DNA of 64,000 nucleotides from Subsaxibacter sp. CAU 1640 (GTDB lineage: Bacteria > Bacteroidota > Bacteroidia > Flavobacteriales > Flavobacteriaceae), in the NCBI RefSeq assembly GCF_023156585.1, contig NZ_JALNMI010000003.1:310001-374000 (forward strand), given 5' to 3'. Positions 1 through 7,550 of the stretch are shown in pieces. The notes beneath the pieces are model-generated. The model was not told where the DNA came from. It worked only from the letters and a program-made list of their open reading frames with translations, and made no database searches. The position numbers and the translations under genes were made by a program. Position 1 is the first letter of the stretch. Every line of letters begins with the position of its first letter.

Positions 1-387
1 TGGTGGTAAATCCTTTGGAAAAGTTAAAGAAATAGGTTTTGTGCTTCTATCTACTTTGGCATTTGCCCAATAATCTTCCTGCGGACATTGAGGAAAAATG
101 ACGATAGCTGGAAATGTTTCACTATTCTCGATGAATAATTTACTGCCATGAGTAAGTTGTTTTTCATTATCACTCCCACGTTCGCCAGCACCGTGAAAAA
201 AGAATATCAACGGATAGGTTTTAGATTCAGAAAAATCCTTTGGGAGAAGCATACGATATTTCAAAGTATCTCCATTTTTGATGTAAAGTTCTTTTGAAAA
301 TAGACTTTCCTGCGCAGAAAGATGACTGAAACTTGCAAAGATTGCGAGGCCAAATAAAAATTTCAAAAAGTGTCTGTAAATATTCAT
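1..387 (-). CDS. Secreted alpha/beta-hydrolase esterase, C-terminus cut by window edge
   Basis: The reading frame is open from an ATG at 387 to the left edge, giving the first 129 residues. Residues 1-25 form a signal peptide ending near LSAQ. The motif FFFHGAGERGSDN matches the oxyanion-hole region of the phospholipase/carboxylesterase and PHB-depolymerase-like branch of alpha/beta hydrolases, and FPQCPQED follows as is usual in that group. The catalytic Ser, Asp and His would lie outside the window. The gene starts 4 bases after the stop of the phosphoesterase gene, so it is probably the last visible gene of the SusC/SusD operon. Its place suggests removal of ester groups from the glycan, which is inference. 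The family call is fairly secure; the substrate is unknown. Confidence 0.75.
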   Translation of the reverse strand, partial: MNIYRHFLKFLFGLAIFASFSHLSAQESLFSKELYIKNGDTLKYRMLLPKDFSESKTYPLIFFFHGAGERGSDNEKQLTHGSKLFIENSETFPAIVIFPQCPQEDYWANAKVDRSTKPISLTFPKDLPP

Positions 388-391
388 ACGG

Positions 392-1366
392 TTAAAATTC
401 AACGTCTTTAAATTCAAATTGATGTGATGGCTCTGTTCTGAACCTATCCAACCAGGGCGAATAGGTTTTAACAGAGATAGATTTATTTTTGGTATCTACT
501 TTTATAATCCGAAGATATCCCGAATCACCTTTTTCAACCCCTTTAATCTGTTTCTGGTAGTTGGCAAGCATTTGGTACACAAGATTCCCATGGTCGCCTT
601 TGTTTATCAACTGCCCTACACCACTTCCTGTGATGTGACCTGTAAAGACCATGATGATGTTTTTATGTTTTTTTACCAAACTTTCCCACAACCCCGCACC
701 ATCATTTACGCGATCATCACCAGTCAGTTTTCCAACACCATAATTTTGAGGTAACGCCCAATCATTTCCATCCAATAAGGTATTATCATGAAAAAGATAG
801 GCGTGCGTATTGATGATAATTTTATGGCTTTGATGTTTCATAATTATGTCATTTGCCCAAGCCACCGTTTTGTTTCGAGGTCCAAATTCAAGAGAAAAGA
901 CCAACCACTTTTGGCCATTTATGTCAAATTCACTACAGGTATTATCAATGGTTTCTTCTGGAAATGTCGCTATAGCATTTGATTGGCTGGCATAATCCAT
1001 GTAAGGAAAAAAATGGTTTGCCCAGTAAGTATTTCTAGTATCTGCAAATTTTCCGGGAGCACTTCCCATATCATGATTACCGAGTGCGAGACTGTAAGGA
1101 ATCTTTCCTTCTAAAAGCTTAAAACCATTTTTGGCAATTTGCCATTCTTTTTCTGAATTGTTCTGTGTGATATCTCCCTCATGAAGAACGAATGAAAATC
1201 TTTCAGAATGTTCTGAAATCCATTGCATTTGTTTCAGAAATACTTCTGGAAACTCTTCAACATATGTTTGTGTATCAGGAAGTACTACAAATTCAATGCT
1301 GTTTTGAGCCTTGACTGAAAAGCCAAACCACAAAATAGTGACGAATATGTAGCTAAATAATTTCAT
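392..1366 (-). CDS. Secreted calcineurin-like metallophosphoesterase
   Basis: This 324-residue protein has a signal peptide (residues 1-20, ending VKAQ) and the ordered metal-binding motifs of the calcineurin-like phosphoesterase superfamily: LPDTQ near residue 30, HEGDITQN near 63, LGNHDMG near 95, a histidine in NTHAY near 187 and FTGHITG near 242. These ligate two metal ions for hydrolysis of phosphate mono- or diesters. It is exported and sits between a GH144 gene (1 base gap) and an esterase gene (4 base gap), so all three are likely co-transcribed. A phosphoesterase in a glycan locus could remove phosphate-linked substituents, but this is inference. The superfamily is clear, the specificity is not. 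Confidence 0.88.
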   Translation of the reverse strand: MKLFSYIFVTILWFGFSVKAQNSIEFVVLPDTQTYVEEFPEVFLKQMQWISEHSERFSFVLHEGDITQNNSEKEWQIAKNGFKLLEGKIPYSLALGNHDMGSAPGKFADTRNTYWANHFFPYMDYASQSNAIATFPEETIDNTCSEFDINGQKWLVFSLEFGPRNKTVAWANDIIMKHQSHKIIINTHAYLFHDNTLLDGNDWALPQNYGVGKLTGDDRVNDGAGLWESLVKKHKNIIMVFTGHITGSGVGQLINKGDHGNLVYQMLANYQKQIKGVEKGDSGYLRIIKVDTKNKSISVKTYSPWLDRFRTEPSHQFEFKDVEF

Positions 1367-1367
1367 A

Positions 1368-2750
1368 TTAATATGTAAAACCTAGTGCGTCCAATCCATT
1401 TTGAACATCTTCATTCTGCATAAAGAGATTCCAAAGTAGTCTTGTTCTATGATTTTCAATCATTATAATTTGCGGTCCTTGGTCAATAGCCAAATAGGCA
1501 TTAGCTACCCAATAGCTATATCTTGGGCTGAAAGCGTCGTAAAAACCCGCAGGTCCCATTAAATTCTTTTGATAGAAAAAATGCATAGCAGCTAAAGATT
1601 CTTGTGGCGTGTAAGGAATAGAACTAACGGCCGCTGTTGGTGAAATCACGCCAGTATCGTTTGAAGGGCTATGTGCTGTGTATCCTAAAGACCCGTCAGC
1701 ATTTCTAGTATAACTTGCCGTCAAACCCCAGCAATTTTGTCCATAATCGGTGTGATTTTGTGGATTTTGAACACAATATTGATAATTGATTCTTGAATGA
1801 TTTCTAGCTGCATTCATGTAATTTCCATACTGATCACTCAAAGTTGTTGGATCCAAGCCGAGAAATGAATAGTGGCTAAAAAATAAAGGACCACCATATG
1901 TTGGATTACCTGAATGTCTCAAAACAATCGGAATTCCATAAGGATTGGCACCAGAAACAATGCCACCATTACTAGCCCAACCTTCGTGATAGGCTTCCGA
2001 TGGAATTGAATAATCTGGTGAGGCGGCTCCTAGAATAAATGCTATCATGGTTTCATTATAGCCTTTGAGTTCTAGGTTAATGGCAAATCCATTGTTGGGG
2101 CTCCAATGCCATAACAATTTATTTTGGCCATTTGTATACCAATCCCATTCTACACTTTTCCAGAGCATGTCAGCCTGATTGGCTAATGCCACCTCTTCCA
2201 CAGATCCAGTCTTGAAATATTCTTTCACACAAATAAGCCCTTGTGCAAATAAAGCAGTTTCTACCAAATCGCCACCATCGTCCTGCGCACTGAAGGGTAT
2301 TACATTTCCGTTAGTACCATTAATCCAATGTGGCCAAGCACCACGAAAACGATCGGCATTTTCAAAAAAATTCAATATGGTTTGTAGCCTAGCAACAGCC
2401 TCTGCTCTGGTGATGTATCCTCGTTCAATCCCAACCAGAATGGCCATTAAACCAAATCCACTTCCCCCAGTAGCAACCACATTCTGGTCTTGAGTTGGGT
2501 TTGCTGGAAGATATCGCTCACGAGCGGCACCAGATTGGGTTTGGGCATAATTCCAAAAGTATTTAAATGTTTCCTGTTGCGTCAAATCCATAATCTCTTC
2601 ATCCGTTAGGGCTTGTACGGGATCTGGACTATCATCTGTAGGTTCTGGGGAATCGTCCGTCGGGTCAGGATTATTAGGTTGCTCGTTTGAATCACTCGAA
2701 CAAGTGTAAGCCAAGATCGAAATAAATAACAAACAGAATATCTTTTTCAT
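1368..2750 (-). CDS. GH144-type glycosidase lipoprotein (first paralogue)
   Basis: The 460-residue protein starts with a lipoprotein-like signal (candidate Cys17) and a Pro/Asp-rich linker with a repeated PTDDSP unit. The catalytic region fits the glycoamylase-like (alpha/alpha)6 family, CAZy GH144, which includes endo-beta-1,2-glucanases. Seen motifs are GGSGFGLMAILVGIERG, WPHWING, the acidic GGDLVETA, LLWHWSPNNGF, SPTAAVSSIPYTP and DQGPQIIMIENHR. It is probably anchored in the outer membrane and cuts long glucans for import by SusC/SusD. A close paralogue (2810-4174) lies immediately upstream in the operon. Older databases label this family glucoamylase, which is misleading. Family assignment is strong; beta-1,2-glucan specificity is inferred from the family. 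Confidence 0.87.
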   Translation of the reverse strand: MKKIFCLLFISILAYTCSSDSNEQPNNPDPTDDSPEPTDDSPDPVQALTDEEIMDLTQQETFKYFWNYAQTQSGAARERYLPANPTQDQNVVATGGSGFGLMAILVGIERGYITRAEAVARLQTILNFFENADRFRGAWPHWINGTNGNVIPFSAQDDGGDLVETALFAQGLICVKEYFKTGSVEEVALANQADMLWKSVEWDWYTNGQNKLLWHWSPNNGFAINLELKGYNETMIAFILGAASPDYSIPSEAYHEGWASNGGIVSGANPYGIPIVLRHSGNPTYGGPLFFSHYSFLGLDPTTLSDQYGNYMNAARNHSRINYQYCVQNPQNHTDYGQNCWGLTASYTRNADGSLGYTAHSPSNDTGVISPTAAVSSIPYTPQESLAAMHFFYQKNLMGPAGFYDAFSPRYSYWVANAYLAIDQGPQIIMIENHRTRLLWNLFMQNEDVQNGLDALGFTY

Positions 2751-2782
2751 TTTTTTAACTTTTATTTTTTGATAATTTCCCC

Positions 2783-2804
2783 TCTAAAAAAACTGAATTT
2801 TAGA
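2783..2804 (-). other. Intergenic hairpin between the two GH144 genes
   Basis: TCTAAAA at 2783-2789 and TTTTAGA at 2798-2804 are perfect 7-base inverted repeats with an 8-base loop, in the 59-base gap between two co-directional genes. It is not followed by a long U-run on the transcribed strand, so it looks more like an mRNA processing or stability element than a strong terminator. Confidence 0.35.
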
Positions 2805-2809
2805 AGCAT

Positions 2810-4174
2810 TTACTTTCCGTAAGAAAAACCGAGTTTATCTAATCCTTTTTTTACATTTTCATTTTGCATGAACAAATCCCATAGCATACCTGAACGATAA
2901 TTTTCAATCATTACGGGAATAGGGCCTTGATCGATAGCCAAATAGCGTGGTAAATACCACTTATTATCGATACTGAAGGCATCGTATGGTCCATATTTAC
3001 CAATAAGACTATCTTGTTTGGTGTACAGATAATGTAGCATTTTCATACTTTCATCTGGCGTATAAGGAAAAGACGACAATGCTGCAGTTGGCGAAATAAC
3101 GCCCAAATCATTACCCGGTCTGTGGCCTGCATAACCTCTCATAGAATAACTAGAAGTCAATCCCCATAAGCTGTCTCCATACCCTTTATAATTTTCAGGA
3201 TTTTCAACCGCATAATCATGATGAATTTTTGCATGATTTTGGGTCAATTTCCAGTAATCTGCATACTTGTCTTTTAAATTTGTTGGATTCAAACCTAGAT
3301 AAGAATAATGGGCCCAAAACAGTGGTCCAATAGCACTTTCATCGTGTTCATAGTAGTCTAATACTAGATCTTTTCCATACATTTTGCCAGTAGACATAAT
3401 GCTGTCGTTTCTTGCCCATCCTCTATCATAGACTTCTTTTGAAATTGAATGTGTTGGGGAAGCCGCGGCAAGTACATACATAATAAGACATTCGTTGTAA
3501 CCACCAACAGGGAAATTCATATCCCAATTATCAGTTGGCGACCAATGCCAGTAAAGAACATCTTCTCCTTTAGTGTACCAATCCCACTCTACTTCTTTCC
3601 AAAGTTTATCAATTTTTTCAGCAAGTTGTTTTTCTTTTTCATTACCGTCCTTGAAATATTCTTGAACTGCAATCATACCTTGCACCAAGAATGCAGTTTC
3701 CACCAAATCACCTCCAGTATCTTTTTTACTAAATGGAACAATTTTGCCATTTTCGCCATTCAGCCAATGTGGCCATGCGCCATGAAAGCGATCCGATTTT
3801 TCAAGAAAATCGATCATTTTCACATATCTTTTGAAAGCCTCTTCTCTTGAAATAAAACCACGCTTGACTCCAACGAGGATTGCCATAAAACCAAATCCAG
3901 AACCACCTATGGTGACAGTATTTTTAGGCGATGTAGGATAGATATCATCCATATGTAAACGTTCTCTTGCCAGCCCGGAGTTCGGCTCGGCACCATCCCA
4001 GAAATAGTTGAAAGTTTGAAATTGAACACTATCCAACAGAGATTCGTTAGAAATGTGGTTTTTAGAATTGAATTTATTAGCTTCTTCGTCCTTCTTATCA
4101 CCTGATTTACAGCCAAAAACTAGGGATAAACATCCAATCAAAATGATCAATATTTTGGTTAATAATTGCTTCAT
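2810..4174 (-). CDS. GH144-type glycosidase lipoprotein (second paralogue)
   Basis: This 454-residue protein is a paralogue of the neighbouring GH144 gene over its full length. It has a lipoprotein signal (FGC, Cys22), then GGSGFGFMAILVGVKRG, WPHWLNGENG, GGDLVETAF, LYWHWSPTDNW, SPTAALSSFPYTPDES and DQGPIPVMIENYRSG. The acidic and aromatic residues shared with the first copy suggest both are catalytically competent. The linker after the lipid anchor is short and Lys/Asp-rich, unlike the Pro/Asp linker of its neighbour. Two divergent copies in one operon suggest a split by chain length, linkage context or decoration, or endo versus exo action; the sequence alone does not decide this. Confidence 0.87.
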   Translation of the reverse strand: MKQLLTKILIILIGCLSLVFGCKSGDKKDEEANKFNSKNHISNESLLDSVQFQTFNYFWDGAEPNSGLARERLHMDDIYPTSPKNTVTIGGSGFGFMAILVGVKRGFISREEAFKRYVKMIDFLEKSDRFHGAWPHWLNGENGKIVPFSKKDTGGDLVETAFLVQGMIAVQEYFKDGNEKEKQLAEKIDKLWKEVEWDWYTKGEDVLYWHWSPTDNWDMNFPVGGYNECLIMYVLAAASPTHSISKEVYDRGWARNDSIMSTGKMYGKDLVLDYYEHDESAIGPLFWAHYSYLGLNPTNLKDKYADYWKLTQNHAKIHHDYAVENPENYKGYGDSLWGLTSSYSMRGYAGHRPGNDLGVISPTAALSSFPYTPDESMKMLHYLYTKQDSLIGKYGPYDAFSIDNKWYLPRYLAIDQGPIPVMIENYRSGMLWDLFMQNENVKKGLDKLGFSYGK

Positions 4175-4191
4175 AAAAATTAATTGATAAA

Positions 4192-4227
4192 TTTTAGCTG
4201 CACTCCTTGTGAGAAATGCAGCTAAAA
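4192..4227 (-). other. 11-bp intergenic hairpin upstream of a GH144 gene
   Basis: TTTTAGCTGCA at 4192-4202 and TGCAGCTAAAA at 4217-4227 form a perfect 11-base stem with a 14-base loop, in the gap between the LamG gene (stop at 4294) and the GH144 gene (start at 4174). Read on the transcribed strand, the loop carries AAGGAG. There is no clean U-run after the stem. It may set the level of the glycosidase genes relative to the transporter genes by processing or partial termination. Confidence 0.5.
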
Positions 4228-4293
4228 CAAAAAATAGACTAATTCAAATATCTTGACATAAAACCATTACATAAATGGAATCAATTATTTAGA

Positions 4294-6054
4294 TTAATTC
4301 ATCAGTGCTGTAACTTCTGCTTGGCTTAACGCCGAGTTAAAGATTCTTAAATCATCCATATAACTTAAATCAGAATTATGACCCCAGCCAGTAAAGCGAG
4401 GTGCACCAGACATAATAGACATTATATCACAATCTGCCCAACTTATACCAGGAAATGTATTTTGACTAACAATAGTTCCGTTTATGTAAACCGTGGCCTG
4501 TGTAGCAGAAATTGTGAATGCCATATGAACCCAACCCGTTGTTACGGCAGGATCAATGTCAGCAGCTGCACCTCCATCAAACCAATTTTCACCAGCTCCA
4601 TTTCCAACATTTAATTTAAAACGTTGTTTACCTCCGGCATTTTCTCGGAAAAATCTAAAACCACTATTTCTATTATTTTGTGCTCCAGGATTTGCAGTAT
4701 CCGGTGGACCAATTACCAATATTCCAGCTCTGTCTGGTGTTGCATTAACTTTATACCAAAAAGCAGCGCTAAATTCGTTTCCTAAAGACATATCTTCAGT
4801 AGCGACAGTTAAATAGGAGTCTGTAGCACCGGCATAAGCATTTCCTTCATATGCCATAGAAGTACCTGTAAAAGATGGTGAACCAACGGTTGTCACTTCG
4901 ACCCCGCCAACCACATCATTATAGTTATCGTCAAATGGCAAGTACATTGTTTGTGAAGCTAGAGCCATCTGCTGTTGAATCTGTTGTTGTGTCAAAGCAA
5001 TATCAAAAACTCTCAACTCATCCATATAACTTAAATCTGATTTGTGATCCCACCCTGTAAAACGAGGAGCTCCTGACATTATAGACATAATATCACATCC
5101 AGTCCAATCTACACCAGCGAAAGTATTAGAAGATACAACTTGACCATTTATATAAACAACAGCTTGGGTCTGAGAAATTGTAAAAGCTAAATGTACCCAC
5201 TCTGTATTTGCAGGATTGATGTCAGCTGCTGCGCCTCCATCAAACCAGCTTTCGCCACTTCCTGTTCCAACATTTAATTTAAAACGTTGATTTCCTCCTG
5301 CGTTTTCACGAAAAAATCTGAACCCACTAGTTCTGTTGTTTGGTGCTCCAGGATTAGCTGTATCTGGTGGGCCTATAACTAAAATTCCAGCTCGGTCTGG
5401 AGATGCGTTCAATTTATACCAAAAAGATGCAGAAAATTCATCACCTAAAAATCCACTGGCAGGGTAAGTCAAATAAGAATCAGTGGCACCAGCGTATGAA
5501 TTAACGCCAGCAAATGCATCGTTCGAAAAAGTAGGGTTTCCTACAACAGTTGCTGAAGTGGAATTCACCAGATTAATATAGTCTCCTTCAAACGGCATAT
5601 ACAAGACCTCTCCATTTTGGGGATTATACGGGGCAACATCTTCCTTTAAAAATTCAGTTGTTACTGTTTCAACGTTTCCGTCGGAATCAGTTGCGGTTAG
5701 AGTAAATGTGTGCATACCCGTACCCACATTGTCATAAACTAAATCTTGCACACTCACTAATTGTGGGTCGACAAAATTGCTCATATTATATATTTCATTT
5801 CCATCTACTAAAACGTTTACATTAGAAATCGCAATGTCGTCTTCAACAGTAAATTCGATAGAAATCGATGTTATCGGGTCTGATGATTGAATTATTGTTG
5901 ATCCATTTGGGTTTGGACTTGTAAGAATTATTATTGGACCATCCAGCGGGTAATCACTAAACTCGGGTTCATCAAAATCTTGACAGCCAATGAAAAACAA
6001 CACTGGTGCCAAAAATATTATTTTAACAAATTGAAATAAATTATAATTTTTCAT
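4294..6054 (-). CDS. Surface lipoprotein with an Ig-like and two LamG domains
   Basis: The 586-residue protein has a lipoprotein signal with Cys24 (FFIGC), an Ig-like or Big-type beta-sandwich at about residues 40-140 (VDGNEIYNMSNF, HTFTLTATDSDGN), and two LamG/concanavalin A-like domains at about 150-365 and 368-586. The LamG domains are near copies: both contain DRAGILVIGPPDTANPGA, GFRFFRENAGG, ENWFDGGAAADI or SWFDGGAAADI, and CDIMSIMSGAPRFTGW. There are no obvious catalytic residues. It follows susD by 26 bases, the usual place for an auxiliary surface glycan-binding protein (SusE/SusF position), so it probably holds polysaccharide at the cell surface. Binding specificity cannot be read from the sequence. 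Confidence 0.82.
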   Translation of the reverse strand: MKNYNLFQFVKIIFLAPVLFFIGCQDFDEPEFSDYPLDGPIIILTSPNPNGSTIIQSSDPITSISIEFTVEDDIAISNVNVLVDGNEIYNMSNFVDPQLVSVQDLVYDNVGTGMHTFTLTATDSDGNVETVTTEFLKEDVAPYNPQNGEVLYMPFEGDYINLVNSTSATVVGNPTFSNDAFAGVNSYAGATDSYLTYPASGFLGDEFSASFWYKLNASPDRAGILVIGPPDTANPGAPNNRTSGFRFFRENAGGNQRFKLNVGTGSGESWFDGGAAADINPANTEWVHLAFTISQTQAVVYINGQVVSSNTFAGVDWTGCDIMSIMSGAPRFTGWDHKSDLSYMDELRVFDIALTQQQIQQQMALASQTMYLPFDDNYNDVVGGVEVTTVGSPSFTGTSMAYEGNAYAGATDSYLTVATEDMSLGNEFSAAFWYKVNATPDRAGILVIGPPDTANPGAQNNRNSGFRFFRENAGGKQRFKLNVGNGAGENWFDGGAAADIDPAVTTGWVHMAFTISATQATVYINGTIVSQNTFPGISWADCDIMSIMSGAPRFTGWGHNSDLSYMDDLRIFNSALSQAEVTALMN

Positions 6055-6080
6055 TCTATTTCTTTTTAAGTTATTTAATT

Positions 6081-7547
6081 TTAATAATTAGGATTTTGCA
6101 CCAAAACCCCTCCGGATTGATCAATCGCTTCTTGAGGAATTGGATAAAATTCATGTCGTGGTTGGTATCCCAAGGCTCCCAAAACGGATGAAGCATCTCC
6201 CCAACGGACTAAATCATAAAACCTATATTCTTCGAGTGCAAACTCAACTCTTCTCTCTTGCTTAATTGCATTCCTCATGCTAGATTGACCAGATGCGGTG
6301 GTATTACCAAGCCCTGCTCTTGATCTTATCTGATTGACCAAGGTTGAAGCTTCAGAAGTCATGCCTAACTCATTCGCTGCTTCTGCCGCCATCAGGATTA
6401 CATCTGCATAACGTATGATTTTTATATTTTCCCATCTATTGGCATTCATATTGAAAGAGTTTCTTTGAGCTTGTTTGGTATAAGCTTTTTTATTCCAATA
6501 TGGTTGTGCTAACGGTGGAGATTCAGGTAAAACGCCGCTTCCAAAACCACCATCATCTTGACCAGATTCTAAAATTGTATTTGATTTTCTAGTGTCTCCA
6601 GGCTCAAAGGCATCAACCAATCCTTGTGTAGGCACATTGAAACCCCAGCCTAAATTCCACACTCCAGTACCCCTAACTCCCTGTGAAATAAAATAGTTAT
6701 CTGCATAATTTTGATTGTCGGTCACCAATTGTTGAATTTCAAAAATTGATTCTACACCATTATCACCTTCAATCTCAAACAAATTAACCAGGCTTGGATC
6801 CAAACTATATGCTCCCGAACTTATAACCTCATTACATTTATCATAAGCTCCTTGCCAGTTTTGTTGGTATAAATATAATTTAGCCAATAAGGAGTTTGCA
6901 AAACCTGAAGTTGCACGTCCAGGATAGTTAGACCATGTCAAGGGCAAATATTGAGCTGCATAAATCAAATCTTCTTCAATTAGGGCATCAATCGCAACTA
7001 CTGAAGATTTGGGAGCAATTGCATCTTCAGGATTATCAATGGTCGCAGTTATAAGGGGGACTTCACCATAATCTCGACGTAATTCAAAATACATCCAAGC
7101 TCTTATCGCCCTAGCTTCAGATTCATTGATCAAACTACCGGGATCTTCAGCTCCGGAATCTTGAATAACGTTGATTATTTCATTACATGCAAATATAATT
7201 TGATAGTGTGAATTCCACCAACTAGTACTTAACCCATTTGTTGCAACGTATTGAAAATCATTAAAAGCTGTTCCATTAGCGGCCGAATCTCCTGCGGTAC
7301 TGCCCTTGGCTGCGTCATCTGACCTAATACTGCCAAACCAATATCTCTGCCATTGGCCAACACCAGAATTTCTCATTAAGGAGTATACTCCAAAAACCGC
7401 TGTCTCTTGACCACCAACACCCAATTCTTCAGGGTTGGCAACTTCGCCTAATGGAAGTTGGTCGAGCATATCGTCATTACAAGACACGATAGGGAAAAGT
7501 CCCATCAAGCAAAGTATTGCAATTCTTTTAAATTTCATCTTTTTCAT
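6081..7547 (-). CDS. susD: SusD/RagB family glycan-binding lipoprotein
   Basis: The 488-residue protein has a lipoprotein signal (PIVSC, Cys23) followed by the N-terminal SusD signature (DMLDQLPLGEV) and TPR-like helices such as ARAIRAWMYFELRRDYGEVPL. The C-terminal part has the SusD/RagB features KIIRYADVILMAAEAANELG, EERRVEFALEEYRFYDLVRW-type helices and a final HEFYPIPQEAID. Length is typical. It forms the lid of the SusC barrel and presents oligosaccharides for import. It follows susC by 3 bases, as is standard, and is surely co-transcribed. The glycan bound is inferred from the adjacent GH144 genes. Confidence 0.95.
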   Translation of the reverse strand: MKKMKFKRIAILCLMGLFPIVSCNDDMLDQLPLGEVANPEELGVGGQETAVFGVYSLMRNSGVGQWQRYWFGSIRSDDAAKGSTAGDSAANGTAFNDFQYVATNGLSTSWWNSHYQIIFACNEIINVIQDSGAEDPGSLINESEARAIRAWMYFELRRDYGEVPLITATIDNPEDAIAPKSSVVAIDALIEEDLIYAAQYLPLTWSNYPGRATSGFANSLLAKLYLYQQNWQGAYDKCNEVISSGAYSLDPSLVNLFEIEGDNGVESIFEIQQLVTDNQNYADNYFISQGVRGTGVWNLGWGFNVPTQGLVDAFEPGDTRKSNTILESGQDDGGFGSGVLPESPPLAQPYWNKKAYTKQAQRNSFNMNANRWENIKIIRYADVILMAAEAANELGMTSEASTLVNQIRSRAGLGNTTASGQSSMRNAIKQERRVEFALEEYRFYDLVRWGDASSVLGALGYQPRHEFYPIPQEAIDQSGGVLVQNPNY

Positions 7548-7550
7548 ATT

